DNA of 64,000 nucleotides from Schistocerca nitens (lineage: Eukaryota; Arthropoda; Insecta; Orthoptera; Acrididae), in contig NC_064614.1 in assembly GCF_023898315.1 (NCBI RefSeq), forward strand, positions 504,882,109-504,946,108, given 5' to 3'. Position 1 is the first letter of the stretch, and every line of letters begins with the position of its first letter. The notes beneath the pieces were generated by a model. That model was not told the origin of the DNA and did not search any database. It was given only the letters and a program-made list of their open reading frames with translations. Of the stretch, positions 9,637 through 19,236 are shown piece by piece. Made by a program: the position numbers and the translations under genes.

Positions 9637-10505
9637 TATATAAATGATGTAGTTGATAAAGTCGGAAGTTCCATCAGGCTTTTGGCGGATTATGCTGTTG
9701 AAAGCAGAGAAGTACGACACTATAAAATTGTAATGAAGTGTAGGAAGACCTGAAGAGGACCGACGTTTGGTGCAGGGAGTGGAGACTGACCCTCAACACC
9801 AACAAATGTAACGTACTGCGAATATATAGACAGGAAGACCCTTTGTGGTATAATTGCAAAATTGCAGAACAATCACCGGAAGCATTTACTTCCATAAAAT
9901 ATATAGGGGTATGCGTACGGAGCGATCTGAAGTGGAACGACCACATAAAATTTATCACGAGTAAGGCGGATGTCATACTGAGATTCATTGAAAGAATCCT
10001 AAGGAAATGTAGTCAATTAACAAAGGAAAAACACACTTTCGATCAATACTTGAATGTTGCTCGTGAGTATGGGATATGTACCAGGTAGGAGTGATAGAGA
10101 AAACCCAACGAAGAGGAGGGGCTCGTTGCAGGTTCATTTAGTAAGCGTGAAATCGTCCGAAGATGTTCAGACAATTCCAGTGGCAGGCGCTGGAAGAGGG
10201 GCGTTCTGCATCACGTTATGGTCTACTGATAAAGTTCTCAGAGCGTACATTTCTAGAAGGGCCAACCAATATATCTCATCCTCCTACGTATAGCTATCGA
10301 AAAGACGTGAAGATAAAATTAGAGAGATTCGAGCCTACACGGAAGTTTACCAGCAGTCGTTCTTCCCAGGAGCCGTAGGCGACTGGGGCAGAAGAAGGGG
10401 GAAGAGTCACTGGAACACAAAGTACCCTCCACCATACACAGTAAGTGGCTTGCGAAATATAGATGTGTATGTAGATGAAGATAGCTGCTTTTGTATCTCG
10501 AAGCA
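9637..10505 (+). pseudogene. LINE-1x RT C-terminal part, copy b
   Basis: Continuation of the LINE interrupted at 6564. The first block reads VDKVGSSIRLLADYAV (damaged YADD region). Then come TNKCNVLRIYRQ, FTSIKYIGVCVRSDLKWNDH, and a terminal IREIRAYTEVYQQSFFPGAV patch that matches the 3' end of copy c. Frames change several times. The 3' end is estimated at the ISKHNV region. Confidence 0.72.
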
Positions 10506-10689
10506 CAATGTTCGTACAAGGTGAGAAAATAGATGCATCCCAACAAAATTAAGAAATAATCTGCCATCATTGGTCACATCTTGATAATGTTTTTCTTTCT
10601 CCGTTATTAGATGTTCGAAACGGTCGTTGCTAGGGATTTGTCAAATAGTGTCCGACAAGGTGCTCGGGAAAACTAGTTGTAATGTGTGC

Positions 10690-11102
10690 GAACATCTTTC
10701 GCTCGTGCGAAACTCAGGTTGCCCTTATCTCAGATGACATTCTGTGAATCATGGATGAAGGACCAACAGGCAGATTCCATATTCCTAGATTTCAGAAAAG
10801 TGTTTGGCACGGTGCCCATTTCCAGACTGTAAACGAAGGCATATGGAATAGGTTCTCATATATGTGACTCGAAGACTTCTTAAGTAACAGAACGCATTAC
10901 GTTGTTCTCGACGGCGAGTGTTCATCGGCGCAAAGATATCATCAGGAGTGCCTCTAGGAAGTGTGATAGGACCGCTGTTATTTTCTGTATACGTAAATGA
11001 TCTGACAGACAGGCTGAGCAGCAATCTGCGGCTGTTTGCTGATGATGCAGTAGTATACGAGTATGTGTCGTCGTTGAGTGACTGTAGGAGGATGCTAGAT
11101 GA
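10690..11102 (+). pseudogene. LINE-1x RT, copy c, 5' part
   Basis: RT palm region: ISSGVPLGSVIGPLLFSVYVND and then NLRLFADDAVVYEYVSSLSD, so the catalytic FADD is intact. It is preceded by a frame-shifted FLDFRKVF patch and stops at the left target duplication of PLE-D (gatgctagatga, 11091-11102). Confidence 0.82.
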
Positions 11103-11335
11103 TATCTTCTGGTAAACCTTCCGGGATGTAAGGTCGTGGTCCATGAAACTCTTCGGCTCCTAACGTTTCGTCCAGAGCTGCGCTGGACGTCTTCAGAGGG
11201 GTGTTTCTCCTCCGGTGAGTCTTGCCGACTGACGGATCGGACGTCTGAGAGCGACTTATATATCGTAGAAAGTGGGCGTGACCAGAGTTACACGTGATAT
11301 GCAGAGAGAATCTTTTTCAGAGATAAAACTTAACT
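11103..11335. repeat. PLE-D left inverted arm
   Basis: Reverse complement of 12850-13083 with very few mismatches as far as the tgatatgcagaga motif, then about 20 bases of diverging similarity. This arm is 3' of the ORF. Confidence 0.9.
11145..11207 (-). ncRNA. Hammerhead ribozyme, PLE-D (sense, 3' of the ORF)
   Basis: Minus-strand motif. Distal stem I GAAAC/GTTTC; proximal stem I CCT/AGG; core CTGAAGA (11190-11196, minus); stem II gtccag/ctggac; GAAA; then CGTT, giving a two-pair stem III without a loop and T as the cleavage nucleotide. It has the same architecture as PLE-C but unrelated stem sequences, so pairing rather than sequence is conserved. Confidence 0.85.
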
Positions 11336-11367
11336 ATCGATCGTAATCTCGTGACGGATAAAACTGT

Positions 11368-12882
11368 CTAGCAATTCTGTAGTGCTACTGTCCAAATATC
11401 ACTGAGTTTCATGGTCTCTTCTTTCCGATTAAAATTATCCCTATGTTTATATATTTCAATTGCTTCTCTACAAAGCCGTGGGTAATAGTTCGTCGTCGTA
11501 GATAAAACTTTAGTTTCGTAAAACCTCACTTGATGATTTCGTGACTGAAAAGCGTGTTCTGCTACAGCTGATTTATCTGTTTTTCCTAATCGGCAAAGAC
11601 TTCTGTGTTCTATTAAGCCTGTATTTACGCTTCTTTTTGTTGTTCCAATATAAACTTTTCCGCATGTACACGGAATTTTATATACGCCACTGGCTGATAG
11701 AGGAGCGCGTTTATCTTTTACAGACCGGAGAACATGACAAATTTTCTTCGTTGGTCTAAAAACAGGTCTAATATCATGTTTACTTAAAATCTTTCCAATC
11801 TGATCCGTTACTTTCTTTATGAAAGGGAGAGAGACTGTATTCTTCCATCGTTTTTCGGGCTTGTCCTTAGGCTTTTTGTTGTTTGGGTGGAGAATTCTGC
11901 TTACTTCTTTCTTTGAGTAGCCATTTTTCTCAAAAGCGTGCTTCAGATGTTTTAATTCGACGTCTAGATACTCCGGGGTGCAAATCCGTCTGGCTCTGTC
12001 AACGAGACTTTTAATCACACCTCTCTTTTGTTGTGGATGGTGGTTAGAGTTTTTATGTAAGTATCTGTCTGTGTGCGTTATTTTTCTAAAAATCTGTTGT
12101 TTCAATCTTCCATCTGTCTGTCTCATAACTAAAACATCCAAAAACGGTATTTTGTTATCATTTTCTCTCTCCATGGTAAACTGGATTCTTGGATTTATAT
12201 TATTAAGGTAATCAAAAAATTTATCTAAGGCTTCTCTACCATGTGGCCAGACCACAAATGTATCGTCTACATACCGATACCAGCGAGATGGTTTCTTATC
12301 TGCTTTTTCCAAGGCTGACTGTTCGAATTTCTCCATGTAGAAATTAGCTACTGCAGGACTCAATGGGTTACCCATTGCTACGCCATTAAGTTGCTCATAA
12401 AATTCATTATTCCACTGGAACTGACTGGAAGTAAGACAATGTCTGAAAAGAGCAGTCAGATCTTCTGGAAAAATATCTGTTATAAAATCCAAAACTTCGT
12501 TAACTGGAATCATAGTAAATAAAGACACTACATCAAAACTTACTAAAATATCTTCAGGAGTCAGAATTAAACCTTCAATTTTCTCTATAAAATGACGTGA
12601 GTCCTTCATATATGAGTCAGTTTTTCCAATATATGGATGTAAACGAGTTGCTAAATATCTTGCTATTTCATACGTAGGAGAATTGATAGCACTAACAATC
12701 GGTCTCAGAGGAAGGTCCCTCTTATGTACCTTGGGTAGGCCATAGAATCTAGGACACATAGCTTCAGTCTTCAATAAACCTCTTTTTTCTTCTTTTTGAA
12801 TAGAAGTGGCCGATTTTATCAGATTATTTGTTTTCCGTAATACGCTGGCTGTAGGATCTCTGACAAAGATTATCTCTGCATA
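11368..12882 (-). CDS. PLE reverse transcriptase + GIY-YIG endonuclease
   Basis: Open for about 504 codons from just inside the arm (12882) to the stop at 11368. The first ATG is in TEAMCPRFYGLPKVHK. RT motifs in order: YGLPKVHK, LRPIVSAINSPTYEIARYLA, ILVSFDVVSLFTMIP, GVAMGNPLSPAVANFYME, RWYRYVDDTFVVWPHG, KIPFLDVLV. The endonuclease has GVYKIPCTCGKVYIGTTKRS, but the next helix reads VNTGLIEH, with Gly where PLE-C has the conserved Arg. A REAIEIYKH block ends the domain. The N-terminal part of a full PLE protein is missing. The clean frame suggests youth, but the missing N-terminus and the Arg change argue against autonomy. Confidence 0.88.
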   Translation of the reverse strand, partial: YAEIIFVRDPTASVLRKTNNLIKSATSIQKEEKRGLLKTEAMCPRFYGLPKVHKRDLPLRPIVSAINSPTYEIARYLATRLHPYIGKTDSYMKDSRHFIEKIEGLILTPEDILVSFDVVSLFTMIPVNEVLDFITDIFPEDLTALFRHCLTSSQFQWNNEFYEQLNGVAMGNPLSPAVANFYMEKFEQSALEKADKKPSRWYRYVDDTFVVWPHGREALDKFFDYLNNINPRIQFTMERENDNKIPFLDVLVMRQTDGRLKQQIFRKITHTDRYLHKNSNHHPQQKRGVIKSLVDRARRICTPEYLDVELKHLKHAFEKNGYSKKEVSRILHPNNKKPKDKPEKRWKNTVSLPFIKKVTDQIGKILSKHDIRPVFRPTKKICHVLRSVKDKRAPLSASGVYKIPCTCGKVYIGTTKRSVNTGLIEHRSLCRLGKTDKSAVAEHAFQSRNHQVRFYETKVLSTTTNYYPRLCREAIEIYKHRDNFNRKEETMKLSDIWTVALQNC

Positions 12883-13083
12883 TCACGTGTAACTCTGGTC
12901 ACGCCCACTTTCTACGATATATAAGTCGCTCTCAGACGTCCGATCCGTCAGTCGGCAAGACTCACCGGAGGAGAAACACCCCTCTGAAGATGTCCAGCGC
13001 AGCTCTGGACGAAACGTTAGGAGCCGAAGAGTTTCATGGACCACGACCTTACATCCCGGAAGGTTTACAAGAAGATATGTCAT
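12850..13083. repeat. PLE-D right inverted arm
   Basis: Inverted partner of 11103-11335, lying 5' of the ORF. The tatatatcgta segment is shared with the other arm. Confidence 0.9.
12973..13035 (+). ncRNA. Hammerhead ribozyme, PLE-D right arm (antisense to the ORF)
   Basis: Plus-strand copy of the 63-nt motif: GAAAC (12973-12977), CTGAAGA (12984-12990), stem II, GAAA (13011-13014), CGTT, AGG and GTTTC (13031-13035). It differs from the left-arm copy by one base between the core and stem II. Confidence 0.83.
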
Positions 13084-13108
13084 CCGGTCGTGAAAGCCTT
13101 CATACTAT

Positions 13109-14068
13109 GATGCTAGATGACTTGGGTAAAGTTCCTAGTTAGTGTGATGAATGGGATCTTGCTCTAAGTGTAGAAAAAAATGTACGTTAATTCATATGAG
13201 AAGGAAAACCAATTCCGTGATGTTCGAATACAGCGTTAGTAGTATGCTGCTTTCCACAGTCCATCTAGGCGTAACGTTGCAAACCGACATGACATGTAAC
13301 GAGCCAGTGAGAATGGTAATAGGCAAGGCGATTGGTCGACAATGGTTTATAGGGAGAATTTTAGTAAAACAGTTCATCTCTTGTCCATCTGTAAAGAAGA
13401 CAGCGTACAGCCCATTAGCGCGACCCATTGTTGAGTACTCCTCGAGTGTTTTGGATCCCGGTCAGTTCGAATTAAACAAAGACATCGAACCAGCTCACAG
13501 ACGAGCTGCTACATTTGTTATCGGTAGGTTCGATCAACACGCGATTATTACAATTCTTCGTGAACTCAAATGGGAATCCCTGATGGGAAGACGACTTTCT
13601 ATTCGCGAAATACTGTTGAGAAAATTTACAGAGCTCCCATCTGCAGCTGTGTGTAGAACGATTCTGCTGCCGTGAATGTACATTTCGCGTAGTGGACGCC
13701 AAAACAAGATAAGAGAATCAAATGGTTCAAATGGCTGTAAGAACTATGGAACTTAACATCTGAGGTCATCAGTCCCCTAGACTTAGAACTACTTAAATCT
13801 AACTAACGTAAGGACATCACACACATCAATGCCCGAGGCAGGATTCGAACCTGCGAGCGTAGTAACTGCGCGGTTCCGCACTTAAGCGCCTAGAAACGCT
13901 CGGCCACAGCGGCCAGCAAGATAAGAGAAATTAGGGTTCGTACGGAGGCATACAGGCAGCCGTTTTTCCTTCGCCATATTTGTGAGTGGAACACGAAAGG
14001 AGTAGTAGTGATACGATGTGTCTTCCGCCATGCACGTTACGGTGCCTTGCGGAGTATGTCTGTAGATG
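13109..14068 (+). pseudogene. LINE-1x RT, copy c, 3' part
   Basis: Continues the LINE after PLE-D. Patches read LALSVEKNV, ARPIVEYSSSVLDPGQFELN, HRRAATFVIGRFDQHAIITI and IREIRVRTEAYRQPFFLRHI. The S1 SINE at 13718-13916 splits it. The 3' end is judged by the shared terminal block with copy b. Confidence 0.78.
13718..13916 (-). mobile_element. SINE, family S1, copy 4
   Basis: Minus-strand S1 SINE inside LINE-1x copy c. It has a 13-bp duplication (caagataagagaa) at 13705-13717 and 13917-13929. It is more diverged than most copies. Confidence 0.92.
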
Positions 14069-14600
14069 TGGAGAAAAGGAAACAGTCGAAAGGCTTGATA
14101 CAGCGGTAGTACCTGGCATGTTCTAATGCAACATTAGCAATGTACTACCTTCCACAGTCACGTCGATTAAATATCTATGCGTAAAGGGAAGCTGTGCGAA
14201 AATCTGGTGTACATCATACATCATAGTGACCTAATTCGGAAATTTAGCCGTTATTGTGAGAGGCCAAACATGGGTGATCGCCTGCGGTGTACAACATCAG
14301 TTAACGACAAAGATCTAAAATTAAGGCTCGTGAGTACCCAAGCAGCCGATTCCTGCCGCCTTTCACTTCATCACATATCTCGGATAACTTTGGGAAAAGT
14401 TTCAACACTAACATTAACGAACTTGTTTATAAGATCTTTCGAATGCCCTTAAAAACGTATATCTTTCAATAAAAAATAAATTCATTCAGTATCTCGTGGT
14501 TAGGAGTATTACCCATACAAAAAAATATGTACCCCTCTACCTATTTTAATTTGCCAGAAACCTCGTTTCGAAACAAAAGGGGTGATTCACCTTATTTCAC
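14069..14600. other. LINE scrap plus an unclassified dispersed repeat
   Basis: At about 14110-14195 a second LINE-1x scrap resembles the block at 13240-13300. The stretch 14195-14345 resembles 21960-22090, with shared runs such as gtgtacaacatca and cgtgag. The rest is unrecognised AT-rich sequence. Confidence 0.45.
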
Positions 14601-14699
14601 ATCGATGTAGATGGCATTCGTTAAATACGGAGGGAGATCTCAGTTCCCTGTTTCCAGCAGTCCCAGACGGTGAGGCCGTTGACAGGAAAGCAGGTGCAG

Positions 14700-15070
14700 T
14701 CAATCACGCCCCCCCCCCCCCCCCGCCCCCTCCGAGCCTCCTACCCTCGAAGCGAGGAGCTCCATTATTACCGCAAATTGATCGGCGGCGTCCGAGGCCT
14801 GGATGGGCCAATCGGGGCCTCTCCTCCCAGATGTGAAATTTTTAATCGCCCCCTTCCTCCGTTAATGGAGTAATCTGCAGCTCCTGTGAACAATTTAATT
14901 TCTCGGCTTATTTCCTTGAGCGGCGCGACCTAAGCGCTGTTCCGGCCGCGGCGGCGCTGCGGCGAACCAACAGCTTCCGTGAGCCACCGGCCACTAGCCG
15001 CCTACACCGCACGTCTCTGCCGGAAGATAATCCCCCCCACAGAAACCTGTGGCGCTACTCAAAAGCCCCA
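14700..15070. other. GC- and CpG-rich island
   Basis: A sharp rise in GC content in otherwise AT-rich DNA. It contains a C-run (14709-14723), CCAAT-like sequence, gcggcgctgcggcg blocks and several taat motifs. I see no long motif-bearing ORF. It may be a promoter, a non-coding conserved element or a repeat; nothing in the sequence decides between these. Confidence 0.45.
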
Positions 15071-15823
15071 CATAGTCGATCACAACATTGTTTTCGTATT
15101 AACTGCCTAGAATGACAAATGAAAAAGTTAATGACTTACATGGAAGCCTTACATCGGTCCTACATATTCATTTCAAGGACGAAAAACGTTACTCCACACT
15201 TTTTAAAATCGGAAACTCAATTTGCTAGTTTTCATCTAAAAGCATCATATAAAAATGTTATATGTTTACTTTGTTATATGTTTATTTTGGATCTTTCATT
15301 TTGTTAATACCTACAGTCTGAAGAAGCACTCCTTCCATCAGTGATGTTTTTCGCTCACTGTTTTTCTCAGCACTGTACTCTGATTTTACACAGATTTCTT
15401 TTTTTGCGCCCATTAGTTTTCGATTTGAAATTGCAGACAAACGACGTCAACGAGCATGGTGCCCGTAGTAGAGATGAACGAACTAGTTCGTCTTTGGGAC
15501 CTAGTTTACTGGTGACTGGTCCTTTTCGGACTCATTCACATTCTTACTCCTTCCTCTCTTCTTCATCTAACTGATAAAGATAACTTTCAGATTCAAGTAG
15601 TCGTCACGGATAATTTTAAAAATATTTGCAGCAGTACGTATGTTCTTTCCTCGTGTGGCGTTAAAAAAGACGTCCTTCACACCCGACAGGAGTGATGTAC
15701 GTGTAGAGATCGTAAGTGTCCAACTTATCGTATTCCCGCCAAGTGATGTTTATACTTATTTTTTAGATATGTTTGGCAATTGTTAGATATCTTCATTTCA
15801 GCAATGATGGCTCTCTCTTTTTC
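15071..15823. other. No gene recognised
   Basis: AT-rich DNA with short ORFs. A 12-bp palindrome (cgaactagttcg, 15479-15490) is the only structure noted. Confidence 0.5.
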
Positions 15824-17245
15824 ATAATGGTTGTCGCTGTGGTCTTGAGTCCGAAGACTGATTTGATGCAGCTATCCATGCTAATCTGTCCTGCGCAAGG
15901 CTCTCCATCCTTGTGAATCTGCTTACTATATACATCTCTTCGTCTCCCACTACGATTTTACCCGCGACACTCTCCCTAAATACTAAACGGGTGGACCCTT
16001 GACGTCTCAAAATGTGTCCTATAAATCGATTCCTTCTTTTACTCACAATGTGCCACAAGTTTCCTGTCTCCCCAATTCTGTTCAGCACCTCATCGCTAGT
16101 TACATATGCAACTATCTAATCTTCAGCATTCTCCTGTAGCATCACATTTCAAAAAATTCTATTCGCTTCTCGTGTAAACTATTATCATACATGTTTCACC
16201 TCCATACATGGCTATACTCGAGAGACAGATACCTTCAGAAAAGACTACCTAGCTCTTAAATCTCTATTCGGTGTTAACAGATTCCTCTTCTTCGGAAACG
16301 GTTTCCTTGCCATTGCCAATCCGGATTTTATATCCACTCTACTTCGGCCATCATCAATTATTCCCTCAGCATCATCTGATATAATTTGACTACATTCCAT
16401 TATCCCTGCTTTGCTTTTGTCGATGCTCATCTTATATCCTCCTTTCACGTCGCTGTCCATTACGTTCGGCCGGCCGCGGTGGTCTCGCGGTTCTAGGCGC
16501 GCAGTCTGGAACCGTGCGACTGCTACGGTCGCAGGTTCGAATCCTGCCTCGGGCATGGATGTGTGTGATGTCCTTAGGTTAGTTAGGTTTAAGTAGTTCT
16601 AAGTTTTAGGGGACTGATAACCACAGCAGTTGAGTCCCATAGTGCTCAGAGCCATTACGTTCAACGGTTCTTCCAAAGCCTTTCCCGTCTCTGACGGAAT
16701 TACAGTGTCATCGGCAAACCTCAAACTTTTCTTCTCCCCGAACTTTAATTTCTACTCCAAATCTTTATTTGGTTACCTTTACTGCTTGCTCACTCTATAG
16801 ACTGAGTAATGTCGGCGATACAACACTGTCGCACTCCCTCCTCAACCATTGTTTCCCTTACATGTCCCTCGACTCTTACAACTGTCATCTGATTTCTGTA
16901 CAAGCTGTAATTAGACTTTCTCTCCCTGTATTTTACCCCTGTCACCTTCAAAATTTCAAAGACTGCGTCCCAGTTAATATTGTCAAAATGTATCTCTTAG
17001 TATACAAACGCTGCAAAATTTGGTTTACCTTTCCTTAACCTACCTACTAGAGACGTTGGAGGGTAGGTATTGCGTTGCGTGTTCTTATATTTCTATGGAA
17101 TCCAAACTGATCTTCTCCGCGGTCGGCTTCTGTCTGTTTTTCCTTTCTTCGGTAATGACTTCGTGTTAGTACTTTGCAACCGTGACTTATTTTAATTGAT
17201 AAGCTGATAATGTTCACCTACATCTTGACCTCCAAATAGAACGGT
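15824..17245 (-). pseudogene. RTE-like LINE (LINE-2x), old copy a
   Basis: Decayed RT of the same family as the copies at 33205 and 55116. The C-terminal block reads MLNRIGETGNLWHIVSKRRN, RFIGHILRRQGSTRLVF and AQDRLAWIAASNQSSDS. Upstream patches match the LKGGYKMSIDKSKAGIMEC and DQFG blocks of the family. Many stops and indels mark it as the oldest of the three. An S1 SINE splits it. Confidence 0.78.
16468..16651 (+). mobile_element. SINE, family S1, copy 5
   Basis: S1 SINE inside LINE-2x copy a, flanked by an 11-bp duplication (ccattacgttc) at 16457-16467 and 16652-16662. Removing it restores the LINE sequence seen at about 33930. The head has ggtggtctcgcgg instead of the common gtggccgagcgg. 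Confidence 0.93.
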
Positions 17246-17420
17246 TTTGTCCTTTCCATAATATACCGTAAAATTTAATGAGAGCCTTGTTTTGGGAGAC
17301 GCTGGAGCTACTCTAGCTAATAACACAGAAATACATATATGATTCTGCCGATGATTCCCGGCACACGACAGAAGGTGGAGCTGGAAATTCGGTCACAACA
17401 TCAGATGATGTCTATTTGTC
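17246..17420. other. No gene recognised
   Basis: Short unrecognised stretch between LINE-2x copy a and a family S2 SINE. Confidence 0.4.
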
Positions 17421-17432
17421 CTAATTTCCAAT

Positions 17433-17637
17433 TAATAGGAAATTTGTGGTAAGTTACTGTGGGACCAAACTGCTAGGGTCATCGGTCCCTAGGCTTACAC
17501 ACTACTTAATCTAATTTGAACTAACTTACGCTAAGAACAACACTCACACCAATGCCCGAGGGAGGACTCGCACCTCCGACGGGGGTAGCCGCGCGAACCG
17601 TGCAAGGCGCCTCAGACCGCACGGCTAGTCCGCGCTG
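17433..17637 (-). mobile_element. SINE, family S2, copy 1
   Basis: A different tRNA-derived SINE. The minus strand has a tRNA-like head with B box-like gaggtgcgagtcctc and a tail with gtgtgtaagcctagggaccgatgac. It is flanked by a 12-bp duplication (ctaatttccaat) at 17421-17432 and 17638-17649. Its central domain resembles S1. Confidence 0.88.
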
Positions 17638-17649
17638 CTAATTTCCAAT

Positions 17650-18177
17650 CAAAGCTGTTCCGTTGCATATGAAGGTGTTTTTAGTTCTTCATAGAAATGT
17701 CCTCCGAGTTTCTCATTCTTTATTGTCCATTTGATCTTGAAGCTGATGTGTCGTTAATTCATTAGCAGACCTCAAAGTAATAGACGTATTTACAATCTCC
17801 ATCAAATTAATCCTAACTTTTCCTGTGTAATATCATGCAGTCCTGATCTACTCCAGTGCCGACTTCCGATGAGGTTCTCTAAATTTTCGCTAGCATTCAC
17901 CTTCAAAAGTCAAACATAATGCTCTATCCTGCTCATCTGCCCAGTGACAGTCGCAGATCGGCCGCGCGAGAGCTCCACGCCTTCCTACCCGTTGCAAGAC
18001 ATTCCAACACTTACCATCACTGGCTGTAGTCAGTTATAGCCCCGTACCCTCTCACTATTCTTCTGCAAGTTAATATAGTTCTTTAGTTCAATTTACACCA
18101 CGATGCACATGCTGATAATTAACCTAAATGCACGCTCTGAGTCAACATGAGACCTCAATCTGCTAGGTTTTACTTTT
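17650..18177. other. No gene recognised
   Basis: Unrecognised AT-rich sequence between two SINEs. Confidence 0.45.
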
Positions 18178-18189
18178 AACTAACTGAAA

Positions 18190-18378
18190 TTCAAATGGCT
18201 CTAAGCACTATGGGACATCTGAGGTCATCAGTCCCCTAGACTTAGAAACTACTTAAACCTAACTAACCTAAGGTCATCACACACATCCATGCCCGAGGCA
18301 GGACTCGAACCTGCGACCGTAGCAGCAGCACGGTCTCAGACCCAAGCGCCTAGAACCACTCGGCCACAACGGCCGGCT
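18190..18378 (-). mobile_element. SINE, family S1, copy 6
   Basis: Minus-strand S1 SINE with a short deletion in the tail. The flanks actaactgaaa and actagctgaaa form a likely 11-bp duplication with one mismatch, which suggests an older insertion. Confidence 0.88.
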
Positions 18379-18419
18379 ACTAGCTGAAAAAGGCTAGCTC
18401 GGCATGGTCTCTGTTTTCA

Positions 18420-18740
18420 TCTGTTTTCTGTGAACATTGCAGATCACTCGTGAACATTCAAACACATAGTAAAAATGAACATACAAAAAATTGTAAAAAT
18501 GTTTGTATGGCACCCTAAAAAGCACTAAAAAAACCTCCAGTATTCTTAAATCACTGACGTATTCAATAATACACTAAGCTGAAATAAAATATTTTGCCAA
18601 TCACTTCTTTATAGAACAACTATAACACTGCAAAACATTCAAGAACGTTAAAAAATTTTTAGAGATTTCTAGAACATTCGAGAAACTTCTAGAACACCAC
18701 AGACATTCGTTAACATTCAAAAATATTCACAAAGTTCGAC
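18420..18740. promoter_or_regulatory. Heat-shock-element-like array 1
   Basis: Six alternating TTC and GAA triplets lie at exact 5-bp steps, starting at 18667, 18672, 18677, 18682, 18687 and 18692. That matches the nGAAn/nTTCn inverted units bound by heat-shock factor trimers. Looser gaacatt/acattc units surround it (18432, 18452, 18636, 18703, 18713). The spacers vary, so it is not a simple tandem repeat. A TATA-like ctataaatac lies at 18970. No adjacent host gene is recognised. Confidence 0.6.
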
Positions 18741-19020
18741 AACGTAGATAAATCTCCAACCTTTTCCCCTAAAATACACATCCAGGTGAAAGAGACGGAG
18801 GACGTCATAGTGACCGCCACAAAATGTGATAACGACCACTTCAAACACTCATACCTCCAGAAACACAACAGCTACCACCGCACAACCAGCATAGTACACA
18901 AAAGGGGAACCAAGAGTAGCACCTGACACAAAAACCAGTGATTGGCTGCAGGTCCTAAAAGAACCAACCTATAAATACAGAAATTATGAAGCTATAACAC
19001 ATTATCATTTACCTGAATTT
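18741..19020. other. No gene recognised; TATA-like motif
   Basis: Contains cctataaatacag near 18970. No ORF with a recognised motif follows before the mariner element. Confidence 0.4.
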
Positions 19021-19050
19021 AATTTAGTGAAAGAAAACTTTCACTAAATT
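19021..19050. repeat. Perfect 13-bp hairpin
   Basis: aatttagtgaaag and ctttcactaaatt are separated by aaaa. It lies 16 bp before the mariner end and is not part of its terminal repeat as far as I can tell. Confidence 0.9.
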
Positions 19051-19236
19051 TCATGCTTAGATGGTAATTTGAAAAGTTCTCGGAATCACCACGAGAGATC
19101 AGCGCTAGAGCAACGAGTTGTTCACGAGATATTCATTGGACTGTTGCCTGCAAACACGTGCCACGTCAGTGCTCTTGGAAGAGAGTTGTGGCGGTGACTT
19201 GGCTCTGTTGTTGTTTCCGCGTAGTGATTTGCGAAG

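Larger units (their letters stand above)
11103..13108 (-). mobile_element. Penelope-like element (PLE-D), nearly complete RT-EN
   Basis: Second PLE, a different family from PLE-C and read on the minus strand. It is flanked by a 12-bp target duplication (gatgctagatga) at 11091-11102 and 13109-13120, and the LINE RT frame resumes directly after it. Inverted arms of about 230 bp (11103-11335 and 12850-13083) enclose one long ORF. Each arm has a hammerhead. About 25 extra bases lie outside the right arm. The duplication and open ORF suggest a fairly recent insertion. Confidence 0.9.

Noticed and set aside
15479-15490. 12-bp palindrome cgaactagttcg as an operator-like site
   Set aside because: A palindrome of this size is expected by chance in 64 kb and nothing nearby supports a function.
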